From NCBI GenBank assembly GCA_025141015.1, contig CP081098.1, forward strand, positions 1,680,501 to 1,744,500: 64,000 nucleotides of DNA, in the 5' to 3' direction. A program made the translations under genes and the position numbers. The DNA is from Rhodobacteraceae bacterium M382. GTDB lineage: Bacteria; Pseudomonadota; Alphaproteobacteria; Rhodobacterales; Rhodobacteraceae. This document shows positions 36,022 to 45,388 of the stretch, in pieces (position 1 is the first letter of the stretch; the number at the start of each line of letters is the position of its first letter). The notes under the pieces were generated by a model. That model ran no database searches. It saw only the letters and a program-made list of their open reading frames with translations, and was not told the DNA's origin.

Positions 36022-36645
36022 TTACAAAGATGTCGATGCCTTGAGCGCCGCATTTTCCGTTTCCAGTCGCGATATGCGTTCCCGTAGAGGTTCCAGAAAC
36101 GGATCCAGCTCTTCGAGTGTGAGGCGCTGGGGAATATTGCGGGGGCAGTTCCAATCAAAGGCGGCAATGTCGATCAGCACGGCCCGTTCCGCCGTCATGT
36201 CCTGTCCGTCGGGCATCAGGCGGGCAATCAGATCCGGGTCTTGCGCGGCCTCTACCGTGCGAACGGTACCCCAGAGCTTGAGCCGGGCCTGATTGGGGTA
36301 ATCCATCAGGATCAGCGATACCCGGGCATTGTCTGTCAGATTGCCAAGGCTGATGTATTGGCGGTTTCCGCGCAGGTCGGCATAGCCGATGGTGCGCGCG
36401 TCCAGCACCCGCAAGAACCCGCGGGGCCCGCCCCGAAACTGGACATAGGGCCAGCCGGTTTCCGACACGGTTGCCTGATAGAACCCGTCGCGCATATGGA
36501 TGAACTGGGCCTCATCGGGGCCCAAGGCATCGCCGCCATTGCGCTCGGGCGACAGGAATTTGGCATATCCAGCAGCGCTGCCCATTCGGGCCTGTTCGGC
36601 CTGCACAGACGGGGTAAAAGCGATCTCAGCAAATGCGCGGGGCAT
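36022..36645 (-). CDS. Pyridoxamine 5'-phosphate oxidase-family (FMN split-barrel) protein
   Basis: A 207-residue flavin-binding split-barrel protein. It has DEAQFIHMRDGFYQATVSETGWPYVQFRGG and LGNLTDNARVSLILMDY, as in the PNPOx-like family that includes general-stress flavoproteins. A short coiled segment (LRERISRLETENAALKA) ends it. It is the middle gene of the operon, 15 bases after the DUF1348 gene. The start follows AAAGGAC. Confidence 0.9.
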   Translation of the reverse strand: MPRAFAEIAFTPSVQAEQARMGSAAGYAKFLSPERNGGDALGPDEAQFIHMRDGFYQATVSETGWPYVQFRGGPRGFLRVLDARTIGYADLRGNRQYISLGNLTDNARVSLILMDYPNQARLKLWGTVRTVEAAQDPDLIARLMPDGQDMTAERAVLIDIAAFDWNCPRNIPQRLTLEELDPFLEPLRERISRLETENAALKASTSL

Positions 36646-36660
36646 GGGGGTGTCCTTTCT

Positions 36661-37125
36661 TTACAGGTTTAACGCGTCAAGACCGGGGTGATCCGATGGG
36701 CGCGGCCCCAACGGCCAGTGAAACAGGCGATCCGACTCGGAGATGGGCAGGTCATTGATGCTGGCGATACGTCGCTGCATCCGCCCGTCGGACGCAAATT
36801 CCCAGTTTTCATTCCCGTAGGAGCGGAACCACCGAACGTCCGCGTCATGCCATTCATAGGCAAAACGTACTGCAATCCGGTTCCCGGCCACGGTCCAGAG
36901 CCCTTTGATCAGGCGGTATTCGTGTTCGCGCTGCCACTTTCGGGTGAGAAAAGCGGATATTTCGCTGTGACCTTGCAGGAAGTCCGCGCGATTGCGCCAT
37001 TGGCTATCGGGTGAATAGGCGGGGGTTACGATCTCAGGCGTTCTAGAATTCCAGGCATCCTCGGCGGCACGGACTTTTTGAATGGCGGTTTCGAACGTGA
37101 AGGGAGGCAGGGGTGGTCGGGTCAT
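36661..37125 (-). CDS. DUF1348 family (NTF2-like) protein
   Basis: A 154-residue protein of DUF1348/SnoaL-like cone fold. It has [21 protein letters not shown], then [19 protein letters not shown], and [10 protein letters not shown]. The family often neighbours PNPOx-like and hydrolase genes, as here. The function is unknown. It is the first gene of the three-gene operon. Confidence 0.9.
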   Translation of the reverse strand: MTRPPLPPFTFETAIQKVRAAEDAWNSRTPEIVTPAYSPDSQWRNRADFLQGHSEISAFLTRKWQREHEYRLIKGLWTVAGNRIAVRFAYEWHDADVRWFRSYGNENWEFASDGRMQRRIASINDLPISESDRLFHWPLGPRPSDHPGLDALNL

Positions 37126-37511
37126 GAGTAATCCAATTCATAAGGTGTACCGATCTGTATCGTTACGGGTAATATGGACCGTATTTCTCACAGTTCAACG
37201 GCTAAAATTGTGATGGAAAGGATTTCAAAAGATGATGCTTTTGGAGAGTCCAATGATTTCAAGTCTTTGAATGAGGTAAGCTATTTTCAAACTTCTTTAT
37301 TAGTGCACCGATCTGTTCATATAAATGTCCGAAACGTCAAAGTCGGGGGGGCGGAAACATCATGGTGCGGTCATGTGATGCAAGGGGGCGATGACAAACT
37401 GAGGTGTTAGGAACACGCTTCAAATTGATGATAACAAAAGCCTTTCCCTGACGAATCGGCTCTGTTAACGTCCCAGGTAATAAAAAAAGACAGAGGCAGG
37501 CGTATAGGCAG
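37126..37511. other. AT-richer intergenic region
   Basis: About 386 bases between divergent genes, lower in GC than its surroundings. It should carry the promoters of the DUF1348 operon and the Hint gene. No gene, repeat or clear operator was identified. Confidence 0.5.
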
Positions 37512-38573
37512 ATGAAAACGGGCTTTCGTGGCACGTTTGTCATTTCCTGGTCGCAAACGGATGTGGACGGCTTGAATGCCGCTCCAATTGAGGCTCTCGA
37601 AGTGGGGGCGGCGTGGTCGTGGCGTGGGGACGTAGTCCGCGTTGATGGCCCGACGGGTTTGTTGCGGCTGGATGGTGCAAACGGAGAGGATGAGCTTCGC
37701 AGGCGCGCGGCACGAAAAGTGCGTCGTCTTGTTGGGGCTGCGGTCCAGAATCGTACAGATGTAGAGGCGATTGAAGTCGAGGATCCCATTCTCGACAGCA
37801 GCTTTGTGGTGACCAATGGTGCCCAAAGCTTCACGATTACAGTCATCGAAGTGGGGCCGGGACAGACCCCGCTTTTGATGTTTGTTGATGATATTCCACC
37901 CGCGAATGTAGATCTGTGGGTTGTCCATCATTCTTTGGGAGGAATGACCCGGCGCGCCGAGGCGCGCCAGGGTGGTGTCATCTGTTTTACCCCTGGAACC
38001 CGGATCATGACCCCGGATGGACCTTGCCTTGTGCAGGACCTGCGCGAAGGAGACAAAGTCCAGACCCGGGACAATGGTCCAAAGGAAGTCCAGTGGATCG
38101 GAGCGCGGCGTATGACTGGCGCGCGCCTGTTCGTAATGCCGAAACTACGCCCGGTACGGATTAAAATGGGTGCATTGGGGATTGGGCGACCGGAAGAGGA
38201 GCTGTTGGTATCGCCTGAACATCGCATGCTGGTTCGCGGTGATGCAGCGCTGGCGTTGTTCAATACGCCCGAAGTGTTGGTGGCGGCGCGAGAATTGGTG
38301 AATGGATCCACGATTGTGACGGATACGTCCGTGCGTGAAGTGACCTATATTCACCTGCTTCTTGAAGATCACCAGATCCTGTGGGCCAATGGCGTTGAAA
38401 CCGAAAGCTTCCATCCTGCCAATGCGGCGATGTCTGGCCTGGATGATATGGACCGAACCCGTCTGTTTGGGTTGATGCCAGGGCTCGAACGTGATCCCCA
38501 TACCTATGGGACTTTTGCGCGGCGCAATTTGACGGCTTCGGAGGCCGCATTGTTCCTGCACGAAGCAGCCTGA
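37512..38573 (+). CDS. Hint-domain (Hedgehog/intein-like) protein
   Basis: A 353-residue protein with a C-terminal Hint_2 domain starting at Cys158 (CFTPGTRIMTPDGPCLVQDL). REGDKVQTRDNGPKEVQWIG and LLVSPEHRMLVRGDAAL follow, the latter with the block-type histidine, and then VTYIHLLLEDHQILWANGVETES. Such domains cleave at the cysteine by an N-S acyl shift and are frequent in Roseobacter secreted proteins. Residues 1-150 form an acidic beta-rich region of unknown type with no signal peptide. A type I secretion route is possible but not shown. Confidence 0.88.
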   Translation: MKTGFRGTFVISWSQTDVDGLNAAPIEALEVGAAWSWRGDVVRVDGPTGLLRLDGANGEDELRRRAARKVRRLVGAAVQNRTDVEAIEVEDPILDSSFVVTNGAQSFTITVIEVGPGQTPLLMFVDDIPPANVDLWVVHHSLGGMTRRAEARQGGVICFTPGTRIMTPDGPCLVQDLREGDKVQTRDNGPKEVQWIGARRMTGARLFVMPKLRPVRIKMGALGIGRPEEELLVSPEHRMLVRGDAALALFNTPEVLVAARELVNGSTIVTDTSVREVTYIHLLLEDHQILWANGVETESFHPANAAMSGLDDMDRTRLFGLMPGLERDPHTYGTFARRNLTASEAALFLHEAA

Positions 38574-38733
38574 GCAGGGCGCGCGGTGCCAGGGCGTTTC
38601 CATAGCGCTCGGGGCGCGTCCCTGATTTCTCTTGGCTTCTGATGGCCCGGCTTCTGATGGATTGACACATCACTTGGTGAAACCTCTATAGGGTCGGAGT
38701 CCGACGAGACTGTTGGAACTGTGCGAATTGGCG
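38574..38733. other. Intergenic region upstream of rpsD promoter
   Basis: About 160 bases with no gene seen. It is part of a roughly 300-base spacer before rpsD. Confidence 0.4.
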
Positions 38734-38761
38734 TTGACATTGCTGCCGTGCCGCATATAAG
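38734..38761 (+). promoter_or_regulatory. Sigma-70-type promoter for rpsD
   Basis: TTGACA and TATAAG are separated by 16 bases and lie about 120 bases before the rpsD start codon. The -35 box is perfect, which fits a strongly expressed ribosomal gene. Confidence 0.65.
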
Positions 38762-38881
38762 CGCGGCTTCATTGGTGTTGGTGGCCTCCGCAAGGAGATC
38801 CCTGTCATGTCGCAAGGCAAGAGGACAACGCCCTTCATAGCAGCCCAAACCGGGCCGCGACCTTAACGAAGGAGATCAGCC

Positions 38882-39502
38882 GTGACCAAACGCACGTCTG
38901 CCAAGTATAAAATTGACCGCCGTATGGGCGAAAACATCTGGGGCCGTCCGAAATCCCCGGTGAATCGCCGCGAATACGGCCCCGGCCAGCACGGTCAGCG
39001 CCGCAAGGGTAAACTGTCCGACTTTGGTATTCAGCTGCGCGCCAAGCAGAAGCTGAAAGGCTACTACGGCGACCTGACCGAGAAACAGTTCCGTCGCATC
39101 TATGGCGACGCAGAGCGTGTCAAAGGTGATACAGGTGAAAACCTGATCGGTCTGCTGGAACGTCGTCTGGACGCCGTTGTCTATCGCGCCAAATTCGTTC
39201 CTACCGTTTTTGCAGCCCGTCAGTTCGTGAACCATGGTCACGTCAAAGTGAACGGCAAGCGCGTCAACATCCCGTCCTACCGTGTCAAGGAAGGCGACGT
39301 GATCGAGGTTCGCGACAAGTCCAAGCAACTGGCCTCCGTTCTGGAAGCTGCTGCCCTGGCCGAGCGTGACGTTCCGGATTACCTGGACGTTGATCACTCC
39401 AAAATGACCGCCACATTCGTGCGCGCACCGGGCCTGAGCGATGTGCCTTACCCGGTTGTGATGGAGCCGAACCTGGTTGTTGAATTCTACGCGAAGAACT
39501 AA
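38882..39502 (+). CDS. rpsD: 30S ribosomal protein S4
   Basis: A 206-residue S4 with the alphaproteobacterial opening [20 protein letters not shown] and [20 protein letters not shown]. The S4 RNA-binding domain is [48 protein letters not shown] (shown here as its span near residues 93-140), typical of S4. It starts with GTG, and GAAGGAG lies 8-10 bases before. It is monocistronic with its own promoter and terminator. Confidence 0.98.
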   Translation: MTKRTSAKYKIDRRMGENIWGRPKSPVNRREYGPGQHGQRRKGKLSDFGIQLRAKQKLKGYYGDLTEKQFRRIYGDAERVKGDTGENLIGLLERRLDAVVYRAKFVPTVFAARQFVNHGHVKVNGKRVNIPSYRVKEGDVIEVRDKSKQLASVLEAAALAERDVPDYLDVDHSKMTATFVRAPGLSDVPYPVVMEPNLVVEFYAKN

Positions 39503-39530
39503 TCTTCGCCGAAGCAATCACGAATTTGGA

Positions 39531-39559
39531 AAGGCCGCGCAGTTTGCGTGGCCTTTTTT
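39531..39559 (+). terminator. Intrinsic terminator after rpsD
   Basis: An 11-base stem (AAGGCCGCGCA / TGCGTGGCCTT, one G-T pair) with a three-base loop is followed by a run of T residues, 28 bases past the stop. Confidence 0.93.
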
Positions 39560-39690
39560 GCATCTGGCCTCTGATGGCCGACAGATCCAAAAAACAGTTT
39601 CCTCCGCGTCTCAGCTGGTTAAACTGACCCTGCAACCAAGGCCCTCGATCAAGATCTGAACACCAGGCCGGGCACAAATGGGAGAATTGG

Positions 39691-40263
39691 ATGAAACCGT
39701 TATTAACCGGGACGCTGGCCGTTGTTGCCTTTTGCTGTGCGACCCTTGTGGCCGCAGCGCCGTTAAAACTGAAACCTGCCAACCCGCAGCCATCGGGATT
39801 ACGGTCGGGTTTGTCCGTCGTCTATGCTTACCCAGACGAGGTGAAGTCCCTGAATGATGCGGATGCTGCGCTCAGAAAAGGGGCGCAGGCGGGACGTCCA
39901 CTCAAAGGATTGGACTATCGCGATACCAATGAAGGCGACAAGACGCTGACATCCAAGCGGGCCTTGCATGTCGTGGCCAAGATCAAAGGCTATGTGAAAT
40001 TCGATGCCCCCGGCGTTTATAATATCGATTTTCTCAGCAATGACGGCCTGAGGGCCAAAATTGGTGGTCAACTTGTTAGCCGATTTGACGGCCGTCAGCC
40101 GTGTGAACCCACCTATGGGTCCGAAGTTGAAGTCCCTGTGGCTGGTTGGTATCCGCTAGATATTGTTTATTTCCAACGTCTTGGGACGTCATGCCTGCAT
40201 ATGCGGTCCGCACCGGCAGGCAAGCGGATAACCTGGATGCCCAACAAGGCGTTCGGCCATTAA
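39691..40263 (+). CDS. Small secreted PA14-like protein
   Basis: A 190-residue protein with a signal peptide (LLTGTLAVVAFCCATLVAAA). The mature part has GLSVVYAYPDEVKSLNDAD and then GYVKFDAPGVYNIDFLSNDG LRAKIGGQLVSRFDG in sequence, the pattern of PA14-domain beta-sandwiches that bind carbohydrate. Two cysteines, at PCEPTYG and SCLHMR, could form a disulfide. The role is unknown. It lies between rpsD and a convergent Lrp gene and has its own terminator. Confidence 0.75.
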   Translation: MKPLLTGTLAVVAFCCATLVAAAPLKLKPANPQPSGLRSGLSVVYAYPDEVKSLNDADAALRKGAQAGRPLKGLDYRDTNEGDKTLTSKRALHVVAKIKGYVKFDAPGVYNIDFLSNDGLRAKIGGQLVSRFDGRQPCEPTYGSEVEVPVAGWYPLDIVYFQRLGTSCLHMRSAPAGKRITWMPNKAFGH

Positions 40264-40288
40264 TCCCAATCTGCACTCTTAATCTACG

Positions 40289-40313
40289 ACGCCCCCAATT
40301 TTGGGGGCGTTTT
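40289..40313 (+). terminator. Intrinsic terminator after the PA14-like gene
   Basis: ACGCCCCCAA and TTGGGGGCGT form a perfect ten-base stem, followed by TTT, 25 bases after the stop. Confidence 0.9.
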
Positions 40314-40372
40314 CCGTTTCTCTTTGGGGTTCGTGTGCAGCAGATGGGCAAACCCTGGGCGACGCATAGTCT

Positions 40373-40834
40373 TCAGACGGGTAGGGGGCGGGCTTCGGCG
40401 ATAGCTTCCATGGCGAAATACGAGGTCACGCTGTCCAGCTCGACGGCTTCGATCAGCCGCTGATACACGCTGTCATAGCTGGCCATGTCCTGGGTGACCA
40501 CTTTGAGCAAATAGTCATAATCCCCACCGATCCGATGGAAATCGATGACCTCGGGAATTGTCAGGACATGACGGCGGAACTGTTGCAGCCATTCTGTCGA
40601 ATGGTGCCGGGTGCGCAACATCACAAAAACCACCAGATCCAATCCCAATGCCTGACGATCAACCCGTGCTCCTGAACCCTGCAACACGCCAGATTCGTTC
40701 AACGCCTTGAGCCGGCGCCAACAGGCATTCTGAGACAGGCCGACACGATCCGCCAGGTCGCGTTGGGACAAAGAAGAATCCCGCTGCAATTCGCGCAACA
40801 AGGATCTGTCAATATGATCTGGAAATTCGCCCAT
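40373..40834 (-). CDS. Lrp/AsnC-family regulator
   Basis: A 153-residue regulator. The HTH is IDRSLLRELQRDSSLSQRDL then VGLSQNACWRRLKALNESG. The effector (RAM) domain has VIDFHRIGGDYDYLLKVVTQDMASYDSVYQRL. It is divergent from the aminotransferase gene with 102 bases between starts, so it probably controls that gene in response to an amino acid. The ATG at 40834 fits the family start, although its ribosome site is weak. Confidence 0.92.
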   Translation of the reverse strand: MGEFPDHIDRSLLRELQRDSSLSQRDLADRVGLSQNACWRRLKALNESGVLQGSGARVDRQALGLDLVVFVMLRTRHHSTEWLQQFRRHVLTIPEVIDFHRIGGDYDYLLKVVTQDMASYDSVYQRLIEAVELDSVTSYFAMEAIAEARPLPV

Positions 40835-40936
40835 ACCAGATCGTATGACACAAATTATGGCGAAAAACACCAAAAATCGATTAACAAATTGCACAAACAA
40901 GGTGTCAGATTTGGGTCATCAAATCGGAGACCCGCT

Positions 40937-42361
40937 ATGCCTTTGAACGCTTTTAAAACCCGCCTCCAAACCATGGTTGCCAAGGATGAGCTGCGCCACA
41001 GTGTTATTGGCGAAGGTAGCATGATTCCCGGCCTGAACGGGAATGTGCCTATGGTCTATGCCGATTACGTGGCATCTGGACGCGCCATGCGTCCGGTTGA
41101 AGAATTCGTCATGGAGCAGATTTTGCCGTTCTATGCCAACAGTCACACCGAAGCGTCGTTTTGCGGCTCTTACATCACTCGGTTGCGCCGGTCGGCGCGG
41201 ACCGAGATCGCCCGCCTTGTTGGCGCACAGGAGGAGGACGCGGTGATTTTTGCCGGGTCTGGTGCCACGGCGGGCTTGAACCGGCTGGTCAGTTTGATGG
41301 GGATCGATAAGGCTGACCAGCCGGTGGTGTTTCTGGGCCCGTACGAACATCACTCCAACATTCTGCCATGGCGCGAAAGTGGGGCGCAGGTGATCGAAAT
41401 CCCTGAGGCGCAGGATGGCGGAGTGGACTTGGACGCGCTGGAACAGGCGTTGAAGACTCACGCGCACAGCGACCTCAAAATCGGCAGCTTTTCAGCGGCT
41501 TCAAATGTGACCGGGATCATCACTGATCCTGATCCGGTGACGCGATTGTTGCATGATCACGGCGCGCTGGCGGTCTGGGACTATGCCGGAGGCGGGCCGT
41601 ATCTGCCAATGGACATGGGCGGCAATGGGGCCGAACCAAAGGATGCCATTGTGGTGTCGCCGCATAAATTCCCCGGTGGGCCGGGGGCTTCGGGAGTTTT
41701 GGTGGTGAACCGCAATATCGTGCGGCGCACCTCGCCCAGTTGGCCCGGAGGTGGAACTGTCAGTTTTGTCTCGCCCTGGGATCATGCGTATTCCGACGAT
41801 CTGGCCACGCGTGAAGAGGCGGGTACGCCGAATGTGGTCGGTGACATCCGCGCTGCATTGGCCTTTTTGGTCAAGGAGGCCGTGGGGCAGGACACGATAG
41901 CCGAGCGTGAACACAGGTTCGCGGCCAGGGCCTGGGCGGTATGGGGCGACAATCCACAGATTCAGGTTCTGGGCCACCGGACCGCACTGCGATTGCCGAT
42001 TTTTTCCTTTCAGGTCCAAGACCAGGACGGCAACCCGGTGCACCAACAGCTCTTTACCCGAATGCTGAGCGATATCTATGGCATCCAGGCGCGTGGCGGT
42101 TGTGCCTGTGCGGGGCCCTATGCACACCGTCTTTTGGGGATTGATCAGGCGGAATCGCAGACGTTGCATCAAGATCTGTTGGCGGGGCTGGAACTGCGCA
42201 AGCCGGGGTGGGTGCGGCTGAATTTCTCGTATCTGATGGACGATTCAACCGTGGACTTCATTTTGCACAGCGTCGCTGATTTGGCCGCCAAAGTGCATGA
42301 TTACATTCCCCAATACGCCGTTGATCCGGCGACTGCACGGTTCACGGCGATGGCCGCCTGA
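40937..42361 (+). CDS. Class V aminotransferase-fold protein (cysteine desulfurase/selenocysteine lyase-like)
   Basis: A 474-residue PLP enzyme. ADYVASGRAMRPVEEFV is the N-terminal family segment and VIFAGSGATAGLNRLV the cofactor phosphate region. GPYEHHSNILPWRESGAQV follows, then AVWDYAGGGPYLPMDM. The Schiff-base lysine is in VVSPHKFPGGPGASGVLV. A GGCACAGPYAHRLLG segment supplies the cysteine near the C-terminus. It is longer than housekeeping NifS/SufS, and neither nif nor suf genes are nearby. It starts after GGAGA. Amino acid catabolism under the adjacent Lrp regulator is the likeliest setting. Confidence 0.88.
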   Translation: MPLNAFKTRLQTMVAKDELRHSVIGEGSMIPGLNGNVPMVYADYVASGRAMRPVEEFVMEQILPFYANSHTEASFCGSYITRLRRSARTEIARLVGAQEEDAVIFAGSGATAGLNRLVSLMGIDKADQPVVFLGPYEHHSNILPWRESGAQVIEIPEAQDGGVDLDALEQALKTHAHSDLKIGSFSAASNVTGIITDPDPVTRLLHDHGALAVWDYAGGGPYLPMDMGGNGAEPKDAIVVSPHKFPGGPGASGVLVVNRNIVRRTSPSWPGGGTVSFVSPWDHAYSDDLATREEAGTPNVVGDIRAALAFLVKEAVGQDTIAEREHRFAARAWAVWGDNPQIQVLGHRTALRLPIFSFQVQDQDGNPVHQQLFTRMLSDIYGIQARGGCACAGPYAHRLLGIDQAESQTLHQDLLAGLELRKPGWVRLNFSYLMDDSTVDFILHSVADLAAKVHDYIPQYAVDPATARFTAMAA

Positions 42362-42459
42362 CACAGCGTACCGCGCCAAAACGCAGCGCATTGGCGTAAA
42401 ACCTGTTCCCACCGTGGCATTTGCGTCCTAGAAGGGCTTTCGTGAAGGAGCCCAGACAG

Positions 42460-43548
42460 ATGACGAAAATCGTACCGCAGCCCGGAATCATGGATATCGC
42501 CCTGTATCAGGGTGGGGCAGCGCATGTGGCGGGCGTGACCAATGTGGTCAAGCTCAGCTCGAACGAAAACCCTATTGGTCCCAGCCCGCGCGCCGTTTCG
42601 GCGATGCAGGATGAGGCGGCCAAGATGCATCGTTATCCCAGCTCTGATCATATGGCGCTGCGCCAGGCGATTGGCGACGTGCACGGATTGGACCCGGACC
42701 GCATCATCTGTGGCGCAGGCAGCGACGAAATCATCGCTTTTCTGTGCCAGTGTTTTGCCGGTCCCGGAGACGAGGTGCTGTATACCGAACATGGGTTCGC
42801 AATGTACCGCATCAGCGCGTTGGCCGCCGGTGCGACGCCTGTCGAAGTGCGCGAAAATGAACGTGTAACGGATGTGACCGCGCTTTTGGCTGGGTGCACC
42901 GAGCGCACCAAACTGGTTTTCATCGCCAATCCCAACAACCCGACCGGCACGATGATCAGCGAGGCCGAAGTGGCCCGTCTGGCCGATGGTCTACCCAAAG
43001 GAGCACTGTTGGTGCTGGACGGGGCCTATGCCGAATATGTCGAAGGGTTTGATGCCGGCGCGGCCGTGATCAACGCACGTGACAATGTGGTGATGACCCG
43101 GACGTTTTCGAAAATCTACGGATTGGGCGGAGCGCGGATCGGCTGGGGCTATGGGCCGCGCGCGCTCATTGATGTGCTGAATCGGGTGCGGGGACCATTT
43201 AATGTGTCTGCAACCGCGTTGGCCGGGGCCGAAGCCTCGGTTCGCGACACCGATTACGTGGATCACTGCCGGGCCGAAAACGCCAAATGGCGGACATGGC
43301 TGGCCGATGCATTGGCCGAAGTCGGGGTGGCATCGGATACCTCTTGTACCAATTTCATTCTCGCCCGGTTCTCCAGCCAGGCCGAAGCCGAAGCCTGTGA
43401 TCTCTATCTTCAATCTCAGGGGCTGATCGTGCGCCGCGTGGCCGGATACAATCTGCCGACCGCGTTGCGGATCACCGTCGGAGACACAGACTCCTGCCGC
43501 CGTGTGGCGCAGGCAGTCCGGGATTTCAAGAATGGGGCAGGGGCATGA
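42460..43548 (+). CDS. hisC: Histidinol-phosphate aminotransferase
   Basis: A 362-residue class I/II aminotransferase. It has [16 protein letters not shown] at the start, [15 protein letters not shown] for the PLP phosphate, and [11 protein letters not shown] with the PLP-binding Asn. [11 protein letters not shown] follows, and the PLP lysine is in [19 protein letters not shown]. HisC makes histidinol phosphate. In this family it also transaminates aromatic acids, which fits the overlapping tyrC. GAAGGAG precedes the ATG. Confidence 0.94.
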   Translation: MTKIVPQPGIMDIALYQGGAAHVAGVTNVVKLSSNENPIGPSPRAVSAMQDEAAKMHRYPSSDHMALRQAIGDVHGLDPDRIICGAGSDEIIAFLCQCFAGPGDEVLYTEHGFAMYRISALAAGATPVEVRENERVTDVTALLAGCTERTKLVFIANPNNPTGTMISEAEVARLADGLPKGALLVLDGAYAEYVEGFDAGAAVINARDNVVMTRTFSKIYGLGGARIGWGYGPRALIDVLNRVRGPFNVSATALAGAEASVRDTDYVDHCRAENAKWRTWLADALAEVGVASDTSCTNFILARFSSQAEAEACDLYLQSQGLIVRRVAGYNLPTALRITVGDTDSCRRVAQAVRDFKNGAGA

Positions 43549-44468
43549 GCAAGCAGATTTACGACCGTGTGGCTTTGATCGGGTTGGGCCTGATTGCGTC
43601 GTCGATGTTTTGGGCGATCAAACGGGCAGGGCTGGTCGGCGAAGTCACGGGCTATGCCCGCAGTTCCGAAACCCGTGATACGGCGCGTCGGATCGGATTG
43701 TGCGACCGTGTCTGCAACAGCGCCGCCGAGGCAGCGGAAGGTGCCGACCTGGTGGTCTTGTGTGTTCCCGTGGGTGCCATGGAATCGGTGATAAAAGAAA
43801 TCGCTCCGGTGTTGAAACCCGGCGCAACGATTTCCGATGTCGGGTCGGTCAAACGTCATGTGATCGAAACCGTGCAGCCGCATATTCCAGAAGGCGTGCA
43901 TTTCGTCCCAGCCCACCCGTTGGCAGGCACCGAACATTCCGGGCCCGAGGCAGGCTTTGCCGAGTTGTATGACAATCGTTGGTGTCTGCTGGTGCCGGTG
44001 GAAAACTCTGACCCCAAGGCCGTTGCCGCGTTGCGCGGCTTGTGGGAAGGCATGGGTGCCAATGTCGAAGAAATGGAAGCCGACCACCATGACCTGGTTC
44101 TGGCCGTGACCAGCCATGCGCCGCACCTGATTGCCTATACGATGGTGGGGGTTGCCGATGACCTGCGTCGGGTGACCGACAGCGAAGTGATCAAATACTC
44201 TGCCGCCGGTTTTCGGGATTTCACTCGGATTGCGGCCTCGGACCCGACCATGTGGCGCGATGTGTTCCTGACGAACAAGGACGCGACCCTGGAGATCCTG
44301 GGGCGGTTCACCGAAGAACTGTTTGCCCTGCAGCGGGCGATCCGCACCGGAGATGGCGACCATCTGTTCGACTATTTCACCCACACCCGGGCAATCCGAC
44401 GTGGCATTATCGAGGCGGGCCAGGACACCGACGCTCCGAACTTTGGCCGGGAGCACGCCAAACCATGA
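43545..44468 (+). CDS. tyrC: Prephenate/arogenate dehydrogenase
   Basis: A 307-residue NAD(P)-dependent dehydrogenase for tyrosine synthesis. The dinucleotide fold is [31 protein letters not shown] and [19 protein letters not shown] (substrate histidine) are typical of cyclohexadienyl dehydrogenases, as is [21 protein letters not shown]. It overlaps hisC by four bases (ATGA), so translation is probably coupled. It is in turn overlapped by the extensin-like gene. Confidence 0.92.
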   Translation: MSKQIYDRVALIGLGLIASSMFWAIKRAGLVGEVTGYARSSETRDTARRIGLCDRVCNSAAEAAEGADLVVLCVPVGAMESVIKEIAPVLKPGATISDVGSVKRHVIETVQPHIPEGVHFVPAHPLAGTEHSGPEAGFAELYDNRWCLLVPVENSDPKAVAALRGLWEGMGANVEEMEADHHDLVLAVTSHAPHLIAYTMVGVADDLRRVTDSEVIKYSAAGFRDFTRIAASDPTMWRDVFLTNKDATLEILGRFTEELFALQRAIRTGDGDHLFDYFTHTRAIRRGIIEAGQDTDAPNFGREHAKP

Positions 44469-45382
44469 CGCGCGTTGGGGCATACGCCGTGTCCCTTGCG
44501 GTCGCTCTGGCGGCGCTGCCTTTGGCCGCGGCAGCACCGGAAACGTCCCTGCGCCCTCAGGACCGCGGGGATCGTCCGGTCCTGACCATCTTCACCAGCG
44601 GTGGATCGCCGCTTGCCCCGGCGGCAGTTCCGATCCGACCGGTGGTGCGACCCGGCGATCGGGACCCGGTTTTGGCAGCATCTGTAGCTGCGGCCCCAGT
44701 GTCGGATGACGTGGCCGTTGTGAGCCGCCACGCAGCCGGGACACCCGCAGCGACACCATTGATTGCGGACCCGCGCAGCGGGCTTAGCCAGTCGCCGCGT
44801 CCCAATTTACGCCCGGAGGCTGTAGAGCAGGCCGGGTTGTTCACGCGCAAGCGCAAGATGAAGGGATCCGTCTGCAAGGACCCTGACATCAAGGGCGAAG
44901 CGGTCGGACGGGTTCCCGGTAAGCTGAACGGGTGCGGGGTCAAGGACGCAGTTCGGGTAACATCTGTGTCCGGGGTTGCGCTCAGCCAAGGGGCGATTAT
45001 GGATTGCGAAACCGCCGCAGCGGTCAAAACCTGGGTCGACAATGCGGTCAAGCCGACGTTCAAACGGCGCGGACCTGTGGTGTCGATGCGTGTTGCCGCG
45101 CATTATTCCTGCCGCACCCGCAACAACCAACCCGGTGGCAAGATTTCAGAGCATGGCAAGGGCAAGGCCATCGACATCTCGGCCTTTACCATGAAGGACG
45201 GCGAGGTCATCACCGTTCTCAAAGGGTGGCGCGAAGGCACGACCCGGCGGATGCTCAGCAAGATCCATGATCGGGCCTGCGGCCCCTTTGGCACGGTTCT
45301 GGGCCCCAAGGCCGACCGATACCATCAGGATCATTTTCATCTGGATACGGCCCGTCATCGCGGTGGACCTTACTGCCGATAG
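44465..45382 (+). CDS. Extensin-like C-terminal domain protein, secreted
   Basis: A 305-residue protein with a signal peptide (VGAYAVSLAVALAALPLAAAA). A proline/alanine-rich linker extends to about residue 120. The extensin_C domain begins at SVCKDPDIKGEAVGRVPG and includes ISEHGKGKAIDISAFTM and KADRYHQDHFHLDTA, a histidine pattern like D,D-peptidase/LAS metal sites. It starts inside the tyrC stop (ATGA). A cell-wall role is likely from the fold but not proven. Confidence 0.87.
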   Translation: MTRVGAYAVSLAVALAALPLAAAAPETSLRPQDRGDRPVLTIFTSGGSPLAPAAVPIRPVVRPGDRDPVLAASVAAAPVSDDVAVVSRHAAGTPAATPLIADPRSGLSQSPRPNLRPEAVEQAGLFTRKRKMKGSVCKDPDIKGEAVGRVPGKLNGCGVKDAVRVTSVSGVALSQGAIMDCETAAAVKTWVDNAVKPTFKRRGPVVSMRVAAHYSCRTRNNQPGGKISEHGKGKAIDISAFTMKDGEVITVLKGWREGTTRRMLSKIHDRACGPFGTVLGPKADRYHQDHFHLDTARHRGGPYCR

Positions 45383-45388
45383 ATCAGA

